From the NCBI GenBank assembly GCA_016200445.1, contig JACQEQ010000291.1, forward strand, positions 1-10,415: a stretch of 10,415 bases of DNA, read 5' to 3'. The notes beneath the pieces are model-generated. The model was not told the DNA's origin and did not search any database. It was given only the letters and a program-made list of their open reading frames with translations. The translations under genes were made by a program, and so were the position numbers. Shown here in pieces: positions 1 through 7,009 of this stretch; the first letter of the stretch is position 1, and each line of letters opens with the position of its first letter. The stretch is from Gammaproteobacteria bacterium (lineage in GTDB: Bacteria > Pseudomonadota > Gammaproteobacteria > SG8-11).

Positions 1-705
1 GAGTTCGGCAGCTCCGATGAGGGGCGCAACATCGGCAGCGACATTGCAGAGCGTATGTGGCCGAGTCTCGCTATTGCGGTGCCGGTGCTGCTGGTGGGGT
101 TGCTGGTCGACATCACCTTTGCGTTGCTGGTGGCATTTTTTCGCGCCACCTACATCGACTTGTGGGGCATGGTGCTGTGCGTCGCGATGATGTCAATATC
201 AGGCATGTTTTATATCGTCGGCGGCAAGTACCTGATCAGCAAGCTGCTGCACCTGGTGCCGATTTCGGGGTACGACAGCGGCCTCGATGCCATCAAGTTC
301 ATTGTCTTGCCGGTGATTGTGGGCGTGATCGGCGGTATCGGCGGCGGCGTGCGCTGGTATCGCACTATTTTTCTGGAAGAGATCGGCAAAGATTACGTGC
401 GCACCGCGCGCGCCAAAGGCTTATCGGAAAACGCAGTGCTGTTTCGGCACGTGCTCAAGAACGGCATGATCCCGATTCTCACTGGCGTGGTGGTGGTGTT
501 GCCGGTGCTGTTTATGGGCAGCCTGATTACCGAATCGTTCTTCGGTATTCCCGGTCTGGGCAGCTACACCATCGACGCGATCAACAGCCAGGATTTCGCC
601 GTGGTGCGTGCGATGGTGTTTCTCGGTTCGGTGTTGTATATCGTTGGGCTGATCTTGACTGATATTTCCTACACCTTGGTCGATCCGCGGATAGAGTTGG
701 GGTGA
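1..705 (+). CDS. Peptide-type ABC transporter permease, OppB/DppB family (5' truncated by window)
   Basis: The reading frame is open from base 1, so the start lies upstream; 234 C-terminal residues and the TGA are visible. It would be one of two inner-membrane permease subunits of an ABC importer for peptides or similar solutes. Seen directly: several hydrophobic membrane segments (about visible residues 22-47, 56-74, 101-118, 158-176, 203-222), a PISG motif (87-90) equivalent to the family's PASG, and the EAA/coupling loop DYVRTARAKGL (131-141) followed by FRHVLKN, which contacts the ATPase in this family. FGIPGLG (181-187) and the terminal DPRIELG are family hallmarks. Next downstream is the partner OppC-type permease, but 162 bp away instead of abutting, because a palindromic element sits between them. 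The substrate cannot be inferred; the binding protein and ATPases are not in the window. Confidence 0.93.
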   Translation, partial: EFGSSDEGRNIGSDIAERMWPSLAIAVPVLLVGLLVDITFALLVAFFRATYIDLWGMVLCVAMMSISGMFYIVGGKYLISKLLHLVPISGYDSGLDAIKFIVLPVIVGVIGGIGGGVRWYRTIFLEEIGKDYVRTARAKGLSENAVLFRHVLKNGMIPILTGVVVVLPVLFMGSLITESFFGIPGLGSYTIDAINSQDFAVVRAMVFLGSVLYIVGLILTDISYTLVDPRIELG

Positions 706-729
706 AATGAAGTAATACTGAAACATTTT

Positions 730-846
730 CTCCCCTCCTCATTTTCGAGGAGGGGTGGACGCGTAGCGGACGGGGTGGTTGTGGTTAAAGAGACTGCAAC
801 CACCCCACCCCTACGGGGCACCCCTCCTCGAAAATGAGGAGGGGAG
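730..846. repeat. 117-bp nested palindromic REP/MITE-like element
   Basis: Perfect 28-bp inverted arms lie at 730-757 and 819-846 (outer ends CTCCCCTCCTC / GAGGAGGGGAG). Inside them is a second perfect 10-bp pair, GGGGTGGTTG (772-781) and CAACCACCCC (797-806), around a 15-nt loop, with partial pairing (GTAG/CTAC) between the two levels. The whole element can fold as one long imperfect hairpin. No transposase is encoded and no clear target duplication flanks it. It fills almost all of the gap between two permease genes that are normally adjacent, which suggests insertion. Palindromes of this C-rich/G-rich type resemble dispersed intergenic repeats seen in many proteobacteria; that assignment is from memory. 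Confidence 0.85.
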
Positions 847-867
847 TTAGTTTGCTGAGACCATGAA

Positions 868-2373
868 ATGAATACATTTCTAAGCAATTTTTCTAAGCCC
901 TTGTTAGCGGCGCTTGCGGCCGTCGGGGTCGTAATCGCTTTGGCTTGGTTTGCGATGCGCAGCGCCGCCGCGCAACCGGTGCTGTTATGGACCGACATCT
1001 TGATCTACGTGCTGGTGTTTTCCATTCTGCTGTTCGCGTTATATGCCCGCGCGCACGAACACTTGCGCGCGCCGTGGCGCCAGGTCAAACGCCGCCGTTT
1101 GGGCATGATGTCGCTGGTGATCTTGTCGGCCTATACGACCGTCGGGTTACTCGACTCGGTGCATTTCAAGCAGCAAGTTACGAATGCAAGCGGCGAGCAG
1201 CGCTCAACCTCCGGCGAGGTGTTGAGCGTGCTGGATGTGATTGCCGCGCCGTTGCGCGAGCACGACGAAAGAACCTACTCCGCGCCCTTCGCAACCCATG
1301 CCTATGTGAAAGAAATGGTGCAGCATGCCGACGGCACGCAGTCGCGTGAATTTCCGCCGCTGAAGTTCGGCGGGGCGCATTTAAAAAATCCCGAACTCGA
1401 ACGCAGCGCCGACATCGGCAAACATGCGTTGCTGGGTTTACTGGTTGGGCTCGTGCTTGCAGCAAGTGTGATGGGTCTACTGACTGTTTGGTTAAGCCGT
1501 TGCGAACATATTCCATTCAGCACGATGTTGCGCCGCATCGTGCGCGGCGAAACTGACACGCCCTGGCACGTCGTGCTGGCAACGCTCGCTGTCATCATCG
1601 TGCTGGTGTCCGTGAGCAGCGTACTGGCAAGCAAATATCATATCTTCGGTACCGACAAAGTCGGGCAAGATGTGTTTTTCGAAGCACTCAAAAGTATCCG
1701 CACCGGCCTCGTCATCGGCACGCTTACCACGTTGATCATGCTGCCGTTCGCGGTATTGCTCGGCATCATGGCCGGTTATTTTCGCGGCTGGATCGACGAT
1801 GTGATCCAATACATCTACACCACGTTGAACTCCATTCCCGGCGTGTTACTGATCGCCGCCGCCGTGTTGCTGGTGCAAGTGTATTTGCAAACCCAGGGCG
1901 AACGCTTCGACACCGTGGAACGCGCCGACCTGCGCCTGTTGTTTCTGTGTATGATTCTGGGCATCACCAACTGGACCGGCCTGTGCCGCATGCTGCGCGG
2001 CGAAAGCCTGAAACTGCGCGAGCTTGACTATATCCAATCTGCTACCGCATTAGGCGTGGGACATTTCACCATCATTGGCCGGCATATCCTGCCGAACGTG
2101 ATGCACATCGTGCTGATCGCCGTGGTGCTGGATTTTTCCGGACTGGTGCTGGCCGAAGCGGTGCTGTCGTACGTCGGCGTCGGCGTCGACCCCACCATGA
2201 ACAGCTGGGGCAACATGATCAACCAGGCGCGGCTCGAGATGGCGCGCGAACCGATGGTGTGGTGGTCGCTGACCGCCGCATTCGTTTTTATGTTCGTGCT
2301 GGTGCTGGCGGCTAATCTGTTTTCCGACGCGGTACGCGATGCCTTCGATCCCCGGCTGCGGGAGCGCAGTTAG
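868..2373 (+). CDS. Peptide-type ABC transporter permease, OppC/DppC family, with long N-terminal extension
   Basis: This 501-residue protein is the second membrane subunit of the importer. The conserved core is clear: an OppC_N-like segment with RRRLGMMSLVIL (75-86), then YHIFGTDKVGQDVF (257-270), which matches the family's hxLGTDxxGRDV signature. The EAA coupling loop is DYIQSATALGVGHFTIIGRHI (387-407) followed by LPN, and the C-terminus has DAVRDAFDPRL (487-497). Usual OppC proteins have about 300 residues. The excess here is two extra N-terminal membrane helices (about 10-30 and 40-60) and a roughly 150-residue insertion between the OppC_N helix and the core, comprising a hydrophilic segment (about 100-183) and further membrane helices (about 186-209 and 235-253). 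ATG 868 is the first in-frame start after the palindrome. Its ribosome site is poor: the purine-rich GGAGGGGAG ends 21 nt upstream, inside the palindrome. Function and family are secure; substrate is unknown. Confidence 0.93.
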   Translation: MNTFLSNFSKPLLAALAAVGVVIALAWFAMRSAAAQPVLLWTDILIYVLVFSILLFALYARAHEHLRAPWRQVKRRRLGMMSLVILSAYTTVGLLDSVHFKQQVTNASGEQRSTSGEVLSVLDVIAAPLREHDERTYSAPFATHAYVKEMVQHADGTQSREFPPLKFGGAHLKNPELERSADIGKHALLGLLVGLVLAASVMGLLTVWLSRCEHIPFSTMLRRIVRGETDTPWHVVLATLAVIIVLVSVSSVLASKYHIFGTDKVGQDVFFEALKSIRTGLVIGTLTTLIMLPFAVLLGIMAGYFRGWIDDVIQYIYTTLNSIPGVLLIAAAVLLVQVYLQTQGERFDTVERADLRLLFLCMILGITNWTGLCRMLRGESLKLRELDYIQSATALGVGHFTIIGRHILPNVMHIVLIAVVLDFSGLVLAEAVLSYVGVGVDPTMNSWGNMINQARLEMAREPMVWWSLTAAFVFMFVLVLAANLFSDAVRDAFDPRLRERS

Positions 2374-2415
2374 AGGCAAGCCGGTTGATCAGCGCTGGGG
2401 ATAAGAGCAGTAATC

Positions 2416-3777
2416 ATGTCCTTTAAAATCCGCATTATTCTGTTAGCGTTGTTGCCGCTGCTGTTATTGACGGCGGCGATTGCATGGATCGGAACGCAGA
2501 AGGCGCGCGATCTTTCCGATACACAAAGCCGGCTGTTTGAGGCAGCCCTGATCGCCGCCAAACAGGGTGAACTGGAACGCTATGTGCGACTCGCGCAATC
2601 CGCGATCGCGCCGGTTCTTGACGATTCTGGCCGCGATCTGCTGGCGGCCCAGGCTGAAGTGAAGCGCATCCTCACTCACCTGAAATACGGCGAAGATGGT
2701 TATTTTTTCGTCTACGACAGCCAGGGCGTCAATCTGGTACACCCCATTCAAAAAGAACTGGTTGGGCGCGATCTGCATGAGTTGCGCGATAGTCGCGGAC
2801 ATTACGTGATTCGCGATCTGTTGGACAAGGCACAACAGGGCGGTGGTTTCGTGCGCTACTTTTGGAACAAACCGTCAGCTCGAGCGGAACGCGAAAAACT
2901 CGGCTTTGTGCAATTGTTGCCGAAATGGGGCTGGATGCTCGGCAGTGGCCTGTACGACGACGACATCGCAACCGAAGTCGAGAAGGTGCGGGTGCAGGTT
3001 AAAGCCAATGTCGAGGCGACCTTCACATTGATTCTCACGATTCTGGGCCTGACCACATTGCTGATCGTTTCGCTGGTATTTGCCACCAATTTGCGTGAAG
3101 GCCGTCTGGCCAACCGACGCTTGCAGGAACTTGCCCATAACTTTGTGCGCCGTCAGGTGGAAGAGCGTCGGCGTTTTTCACGCGATCTGCATGACGGCAT
3201 CAATCAGCTGATGGTGGCCGCCAAATTCCGCATCGAGCTGGCGCAAAGCCAGGCGGAAAAAGGCAACGAACAGTATCGAGAAAGTTTGTCCGGCGCGCTT
3301 TCGACTTTGCAAGGTGCGATCAAGGAGGTGCGGCGTATTTCTCACGACCTGCGCCCTGGCTTGCTCGATGACATGGGCTTGGAGCTCGCGTTGAAGGATA
3401 TGTTCGAGCAATTTCATGAGCGTAGTTGCGTGCACGTCGAACTGGTTTTCGAACTAAGTCAGGCCGCACTCGCGCCCGATGTCGAAATCACGTTGTATCG
3501 CGTCGCGCAGGAAGCGTTGACCAATATCGAACGTCATGCTTACGCGCGACACGTTGCATTGCAGGTGCGGCAAAGTTACAACTGCGTACAACTCGAACTG
3601 CGCGACGACGGTTGCGGCTTCGATCCGGCACAATCCGCAGCCACGCCTGGTATTGGCCTGAAAAACATGCGCGAGCGAATCGAGCTGCTGGGCGGCCAGT
3701 TCGAGTTGCACAGTGTGCCCGCCCAGGGAACACGTATTCGCGCCAGTCTGCCTCTCGCTTCGATGTTGCTGCCATGA
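2416..3777 (+). CDS. Cache-domain sensor histidine kinase, NarL-system class
   Basis: This 453-residue inner-membrane kinase should autophosphorylate on a histidine and pass the phosphate to the overlapping response regulator. Order of parts: TM1 (about 6-25), an extracytoplasmic sensor (about 30-200), TM2 (about 203-224), a HisKA_3 dimerisation domain and a C-terminal HATPase_c domain. The sensor contains YGEDGYFFVYDSQGVNLVHP (91-110) and later WGWMLGSGLY, which is the pattern of a single-Cache (sCache_2) domain; that family typically binds small organic acids or amino acids. The H-box is RDLHDGINQ with H259. The ATP site has an N-box EALTNIERHA (N370), G1 DDGCGFD (397-403) and G2 GIGLKNMRERIELLGG (412-427). 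All catalytic motifs look intact. The start follows a weak purine stretch (GGGGATAAGAG). The gene lies 42 bp after the permease and overlaps the regulator by 4 bp. The ligand is inferred only from the adjacent symporter. Confidence 0.95.
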   Translation: MSFKIRIILLALLPLLLLTAAIAWIGTQKARDLSDTQSRLFEAALIAAKQGELERYVRLAQSAIAPVLDDSGRDLLAAQAEVKRILTHLKYGEDGYFFVYDSQGVNLVHPIQKELVGRDLHELRDSRGHYVIRDLLDKAQQGGGFVRYFWNKPSARAEREKLGFVQLLPKWGWMLGSGLYDDDIATEVEKVRVQVKANVEATFTLILTILGLTTLLIVSLVFATNLREGRLANRRLQELAHNFVRRQVEERRRFSRDLHDGINQLMVAAKFRIELAQSQAEKGNEQYRESLSGALSTLQGAIKEVRRISHDLRPGLLDDMGLELALKDMFEQFHERSCVHVELVFELSQAALAPDVEITLYRVAQEALTNIERHAYARHVALQVRQSYNCVQLELRDDGCGFDPAQSAATPGIGLKNMRERIELLGGQFELHSVPAQGTRIRASLPLASMLLP

Positions 3778-4391
3778 ATTCCACGACCCGCTTGCTCATC
3801 GCCGACGACCACCCTTTGCTGCGCGACGGAATCGCTGCGCGCCTGAGTGAAGAGCCGGGTATTGACGTCGTTGGCCAGGCCAGCAACGGCCATGAAGCGC
3901 TCGATCAGGCACGCGTACTCAAGCCGGACATTGTGTTGATGGACATCGCTATGCCGGTGATGGACGGCTTGGAAGCAACACGGCGTTTCCGCACGGAACT
4001 GCCCGGCATCCGTGTTTTGATTCTCAGCATGCACGACGAGACGGAGTATATTGCCAAGATCATCCAGGCAGGCGCCGCAGGCTATGTGCTTAAGGATGTT
4101 GCCGCCGCCGAATTACTGCGTGCTATTGCCACCGTGCGCGGTGGCGGCCATTACTTCAGTGCCGGTGTTAACGTCTTTTCTGCCGCTGCCAGCTCGTCAG
4201 GCCCGTTGAGCGAACGCGAGGACGAAATCCTCAAGTTGATTGCCCAGGGACAGGGCAACAAAGAGATTGCGCGCAATTTGAACCTTTCGGTGCGCACCGT
4301 CGAAACCCACCGCCAGAACATTCGTGCCAAGCTTGACATCAATACCACTGCGGGCCTGACGCAGTACGCAATCAAGCACGGGTTGATCTAA
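3774..4391 (+). CDS. NarL/FixJ-family response regulator
   Basis: This 205-residue DNA-binding regulator is the partner of the preceding kinase. The receiver domain (about 5-120) has the acidic pair D11-D12, the phosphoacceptor D57 in VLMDIAMPVMDG, S85 in LILSMHD and K107 in YVLKD, so it is complete for phosphotransfer. After a short linker, a LuxR/GerE-type helix-turn-helix (about 144-203) carries LSEREDEILKLIAQGQGNKEIA and the recognition-helix region LSVRTVETHRQNIRAKL. The start at 3774 was chosen because its ATG overlaps the kinase TGA as ATGA, the usual sign of translational coupling, and the receiver fold begins at once. The frame stays open upstream to 3426, but that part only shadows the kinase. 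The likely target is the 7-2-7 dyad 36 bp after its stop, ahead of the symporter gene; that is inference. Confidence 0.95.
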   Translation: MNSTTRLLIADDHPLLRDGIAARLSEEPGIDVVGQASNGHEALDQARVLKPDIVLMDIAMPVMDGLEATRRFRTELPGIRVLILSMHDETEYIAKIIQAGAAGYVLKDVAAAELLRAIATVRGGGHYFSAGVNVFSAAASSSGPLSEREDEILKLIAQGQGNKEIARNLNLSVRTVETHRQNIRAKLDINTTAGLTQYAIKHGLI

Positions 4392-4423
4392 GCTGAAGCT
4401 CAGCGGTATCGCCGTGGCCGTTC

Positions 4424-4512
4424 CACTGCGTAGTTCTACGCAAACATGTTTCGGTACTACTACGGATGCCGGAAAAGACGAGAAAGGAAAATAGTTACGC
4501 TCTGGAATGGCG
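4424..4512. repeat. Duplicated control segment, copy A (upstream of symporter)
   Basis: This segment aligns with 5906-5993. The dyad block matches at 18 of 19 positions. After a 1-nt spacing difference come TTTCGGTACTACTACGGAT versus TTCCGGTAATCGTACGCAT (14 of 19), then AAGACGAGAAAGG versus AAGGCGAAAAAGG (11 of 13), then an ACGC block, all at constant offset. The alignment was made by eye. Retained spacing over about 90 bp points to a shared origin and possibly constrained regulatory sites. Confidence 0.6.
4427..4442. promoter_or_regulatory. Candidate response-regulator operator, 7-2-7 dyad (copy A)
   Basis: TGCGTAG-TT-CTACGCA is a perfect inverted repeat with 7-bp arms and a 2-bp centre. 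It lies 36 bp after the regulator stop and 164 bp before the chosen symporter start. The 7-2-7 geometry equals that of known NarL-type dimer sites, although the heptamer sequence differs from NarL's. A near-identical dyad recurs after the symporter gene. Assignment to the adjacent regulator is inference. Confidence 0.55.
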
Positions 4513-4592
4513 CTTCTAGGTTCATCGTCTTGAGTATTCTGGGCGCGGGTAAAGCGGTCGTCCTGGCGTGCGGTCATGACATCACAAAACAT

Positions 4593-4596
4593 GGAG
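4593..4596 (+). promoter_or_regulatory. Ribosome binding site (GGAG) deciding the symporter start
   Basis: GGAG lies 9 nt before ATG 4606. Two earlier in-frame ATGs (4576 and 4591) have no comparable purine stretch upstream, and 4591 is the ATG that supplies this GGAG. This favours 4606, leaving a 15-residue polar N-terminus before the first membrane helix. Confidence 0.5.
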
Positions 4597-4605
4597 TCCG
4601 CCTCG

Positions 4606-5877
4606 ATGACTGGGCAAATCCCAAACCCGACCCATAAACCAAATCGACAGGCTCTCTATGTCGTGATCGCCATCGTGCTGGGTGCGGTGGCGGGGGGGCT
4701 GCTGAACATAACGCTTGCGGATCAAGGCACCTCCCGCCTGTCTCCCGTTTTGGCTCAGATCATCGCGCTACTCAATATTCTCGCGGATGTCTTTTTCCGG
4801 CTGATAAAAATGATCATTGCCCCCTTGGTGTTTTCGACCCTGGTGGTCGGCATGACGAAAATCGGCAATGTTCAAACGCTCGGGCAGATCGGCGCCCGGG
4901 CGATTGTGTGGTTTTTAACCGCTTCAATTTTTTGTCTCTGCGTGGGCATGCTGCTGGCGAATCTGTTTGAACCCGGCAGTTCTGTGCGCATTATTTTACC
5001 CGTCGACGGCACGGCCACCAGCATTCCCGCCACCGTACCAACCTTGGGTAACTTCGTCGCGCACGTGTTTCCAAAAAGCATTATCGAAGCCATGGCCGCG
5101 AACGAGATTTTGCAAATCGTGGTGTTTTCCATGTTCTTTGGCGTGGCTTGCGCCTCGCTCGGCGAGCTTGCTCAGCCGTTGGTCAAGTCGCTTGATTCGC
5201 TCACCCATATCATGCTGAAAATCACCGGCTACGTTATGAAATACGCTCCGGTGGCGGTGTTTTCAGCCATCGCTTCGGTGATGGCGCAACACGGAATCGG
5301 CATGCTGCTGACCTATGGCAAACTCATCGGCGAGTTTTATTTCGGACTGTTGCTGTTGTGGAGTGTGCTGGGTTTTGCCGGATACATGTTTCTGGGGCGC
5401 GACCTTCTGTCTTTGTTGCGTCACATACGCGAACCCGTGCTGCTGGCGTTCGGTACTTCCAGTAGCGAGAGTGCGTATCCCAAACTGTTGCAGCAATTGG
5501 AACGCTTTGGTTGTGACGAGAAAGTCTGCCGCTTCGTCCTACCCTTGGGCTACTCGTTCAACTTGAACGGCAGCATGCTGTACTTGATGTTTTCCGTCCT
5601 GTTTATCACGCAGGCATACGGTATTGACATGACGCTCGGGGAGCAGCTGGTGATGCTGCTGGTGCTGTTGTTTACCAGCAAGGGCGTCGCGGGCATGCCA
5701 CGTGCGTCGCTGACCGTCATCGCCTCCACTCTGACGATGTTCCATATTCCCGAAGCGGGCCTGTTATTGCTGTTGGGCGTCGACCAAATTTTGGACATGG
5801 GCCGCAGCGCAACCAACGTGTTAGGAAATGGCATCGCCGCAACGGCCGTGAGCCGCTGGCAGAAGAAGGCGGGTTAA
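4606..5877 (+). CDS. Dicarboxylate/amino-acid:cation symporter (SDF/DAACS family, DctA/GltP-like)
   Basis: This 423-residue inner-membrane protein should take up a C4-dicarboxylate or acidic amino acid with cations. Hydrophobic segments span the protein from about residue 15. Family signatures are the serine-rich hairpin FGTSSSESAYPKL (282-294), the TM7 motif PLGYSFNLNGSMLY (313-326), SKGVAGMPRASL (358-369) and the TM8 motif DQILDMGRSATNVLGNG (393-409). D397 and R400 correspond to the substrate-contacting Asp394 and Arg397 of the archaeal homologue GltPh, while N321 and N408 stand where GltPh has the cation-liganding Asp312 and Asp405. The C-terminus is short. An alternative start at 4576 would add 10 residues. 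The gene follows the kinase-regulator pair with a candidate operator between, so uptake is probably induced by the sensed ligand. The family is sure; choosing between dicarboxylate, glutamate and aspartate is not possible. Confidence 0.93.
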   Translation: MTGQIPNPTHKPNRQALYVVIAIVLGAVAGGLLNITLADQGTSRLSPVLAQIIALLNILADVFFRLIKMIIAPLVFSTLVVGMTKIGNVQTLGQIGARAIVWFLTASIFCLCVGMLLANLFEPGSSVRIILPVDGTATSIPATVPTLGNFVAHVFPKSIIEAMAANEILQIVVFSMFFGVACASLGELAQPLVKSLDSLTHIMLKITGYVMKYAPVAVFSAIASVMAQHGIGMLLTYGKLIGEFYFGLLLLWSVLGFAGYMFLGRDLLSLLRHIREPVLLAFGTSSSESAYPKLLQQLERFGCDEKVCRFVLPLGYSFNLNGSMLYLMFSVLFITQAYGIDMTLGEQLVMLLVLLFTSKGVAGMPRASLTVIASTLTMFHIPEAGLLLLLGVDQILDMGRSATNVLGNGIAATAVSRWQKKAG

Positions 5878-5905
5878 TTCGACGCAGACCGGTAGCTAAA
5901 CGCTG

Positions 5906-5993
5906 CACTGCGTAGTTTTACGCAGCAGGTTCCGGTAATCGTACGCATTTCGACCAAGGCGAAAAAGGCAGACATTAACGCCTAAGAACTGCT
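5906..5993. repeat. Duplicated control segment, copy B (downstream of symporter)
   Basis: This diverged copy of 4424-4512 begins 28 bp after the symporter stop and ends 93 bp before ATG 6087. It keeps the dyad, the CGGTA...TACG block at 5933-5945 and the purine-rich block at 5956-5968 with the same internal spacing apart from one base. It could control the gene at 6087, or mark where a second dyad-controlled gene once began. Confidence 0.6.
5909..5924. promoter_or_regulatory. Candidate response-regulator operator, dyad (copy B)
   Basis: TGCGTAGTTTTACGCA differs from copy A by one base (C to T), which leaves 6-bp perfect arms around GTTT; flanking C and G extend the pairing by one. A further TACGCA half-site lies at 5942-5947. 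It sits in the gap between the symporter and the GRDP-like gene. Function is inferred from the match to copy A. Confidence 0.5.
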
Positions 5994-6086
5994 ATTCCAC
6001 GCAAGGGGGCTTGGGTGAATACATTAATCGAAGATCCGGAGGGGCCGCGTCTTGATTAAAACCAGCGCGCTCTTTATCAACGCATC

Positions 6087-6932
6087 ATGCGCTTCGAAAT
6101 TGACGACGGGCCAGCGGATTTGACGTTTGCACAGCGTTTAGCGCTTGAGAACGGTTGGTCAGCGGAATTTTCCGAACGTGTGATTCATGAATACAAACGC
6201 TTTATCTTTCTGCTCGCCAGCGCCGGGCATCCGGTCACGCCATCGGATCAAGTTGATCAAGCCTGGCACCTGCACCTGACCTATACCCGATCTTACTGGG
6301 AACGTTTATGTAATGAGCTGATCGGTCGCCCGTTGCATCACACTCCGACACAAGGAGGCGGTGCGGAACTACAAAAGTTTGACGGCTGGTATCTCGCTGC
6401 GATTACGAGCTACCGTCGCGTGTTTGGGCAGTCGCCACCTTCCGATATCTGGGCCGGCCCGACACAGCGCTTTCGCGACATTTTGTTTTTCCAAAGAATC
6501 AATACACGGCGCCATTGGGTTATTCGTAAACCGCGTGGCCTGCGGGCAGGGGTGCACGCCAAGCAGTGGGTCGTGGCTTTGGGGGTATTAGCCACCGCGT
6601 TAGGTGTGACGGTTCCGCTGTTTGCCGCGAGCTCCGCAAATAACGCGAGCCGAGAGAATGGTTTTCAAGGTTGGATCGCTTTTTTATTAGCTGGAGCATT
6701 CGTTGCCGGATTGGTCGTGCTGTTGCTCCAAAGCCGCTGCCCAGCATGTCGACGGATCAATGCATTGATAATTACTGGCGTCAGTGAAACTCGTGGTAGT
6801 GCCAAACGGTGGGACGAGTACCAGTGTAAACATTGCGAATCCCGCGTTTGGAAAGAACACAGCAGCGGTGGAGGCGGCGGTTGCGGCGGTGGGGGATGTG
6901 GCGGAGGTTGCGGCGGTGGCTGTGGTGGTTAA
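6087..6932 (+). CDS. GRDP-like (DUF1399-type) membrane protein with zinc-ribbon-like cysteines and Gly/Cys tail
   Basis: The product has 281 residues. The N-terminal 145 residues are soluble and contain HPVTPSDQVDQAWHLHLTYT (48-67), matching the PSxxVDxxWHxH motif of the glycine-rich-domain-protein (GRDP/DUF1399) family, plus a second His pair (84-85) and an SYRRVFGQSPPSDIW segment. Two membrane helices follow (about 161-181 and 195-215). Then come CPAC (218-221) and CKHC (247-250), spaced like a zinc ribbon, and a terminal low-complexity run (261-281) of glycines with Cys at 266, 271, 275 and 279. No catalytic activity can be assigned. ATG 6087 has no visible ribosome site; the frame is open only back to a stop at 6057 and contains no other start codon there. 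A good GGAGGGG (6038-6044) precedes a TTG at 6052 in another frame, so the true 5' end is uncertain. Confidence 0.8.
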   Translation: MRFEIDDGPADLTFAQRLALENGWSAEFSERVIHEYKRFIFLLASAGHPVTPSDQVDQAWHLHLTYTRSYWERLCNELIGRPLHHTPTQGGGAELQKFDGWYLAAITSYRRVFGQSPPSDIWAGPTQRFRDILFFQRINTRRHWVIRKPRGLRAGVHAKQWVVALGVLATALGVTVPLFAASSANNASRENGFQGWIAFLLAGAFVAGLVVLLLQSRCPACRRINALIITGVSETRGSAKRWDEYQCKHCESRVWKEHSSGGGGGCGGGGCGGGCGGGCGG

Positions 6933-7009
6933 GAAAATGCGGGTAGAGCTCGCGAATAAAACTGGCGCCAAATCTTGCAGGTGGAACACCTCTCTAAGAG
7001 CCGAGTAGG

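Noticed and set aside
669..998. Minus-strand open frame of 109 codons
   Set aside because: It runs through the palindrome and into the 5' end of the OppC-type gene; its protein is low-complexity translation of the repeat, with no ribosome site seen.
1178..1809. Several long minus-strand open frames opposite the OppC-type gene
   Set aside because: They are shadows of a GC-rich coding gene with clear permease motifs on the + strand.
3426..3773. Upstream open extension of the response regulator frame (would give 321 residues)
   Set aside because: It overlaps the kinase ATP-binding domain in another frame, is Arg/Cys-rich with no regulator homology, and the ATGA overlap start at 3774 begins directly at the receiver domain.
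4392..4404. GCTGA-AGC-TCAGC hairpin right after the regulator stop
   Set aside because: The stem is only 5 bp with no T-run after it; too weak to call a terminator.
4446..4637. 63-codon open frame between regulator and symporter
   Set aside because: No ribosome site is visible, it overlaps the duplicated control segment and the symporter start, and its composition is not protein-like.
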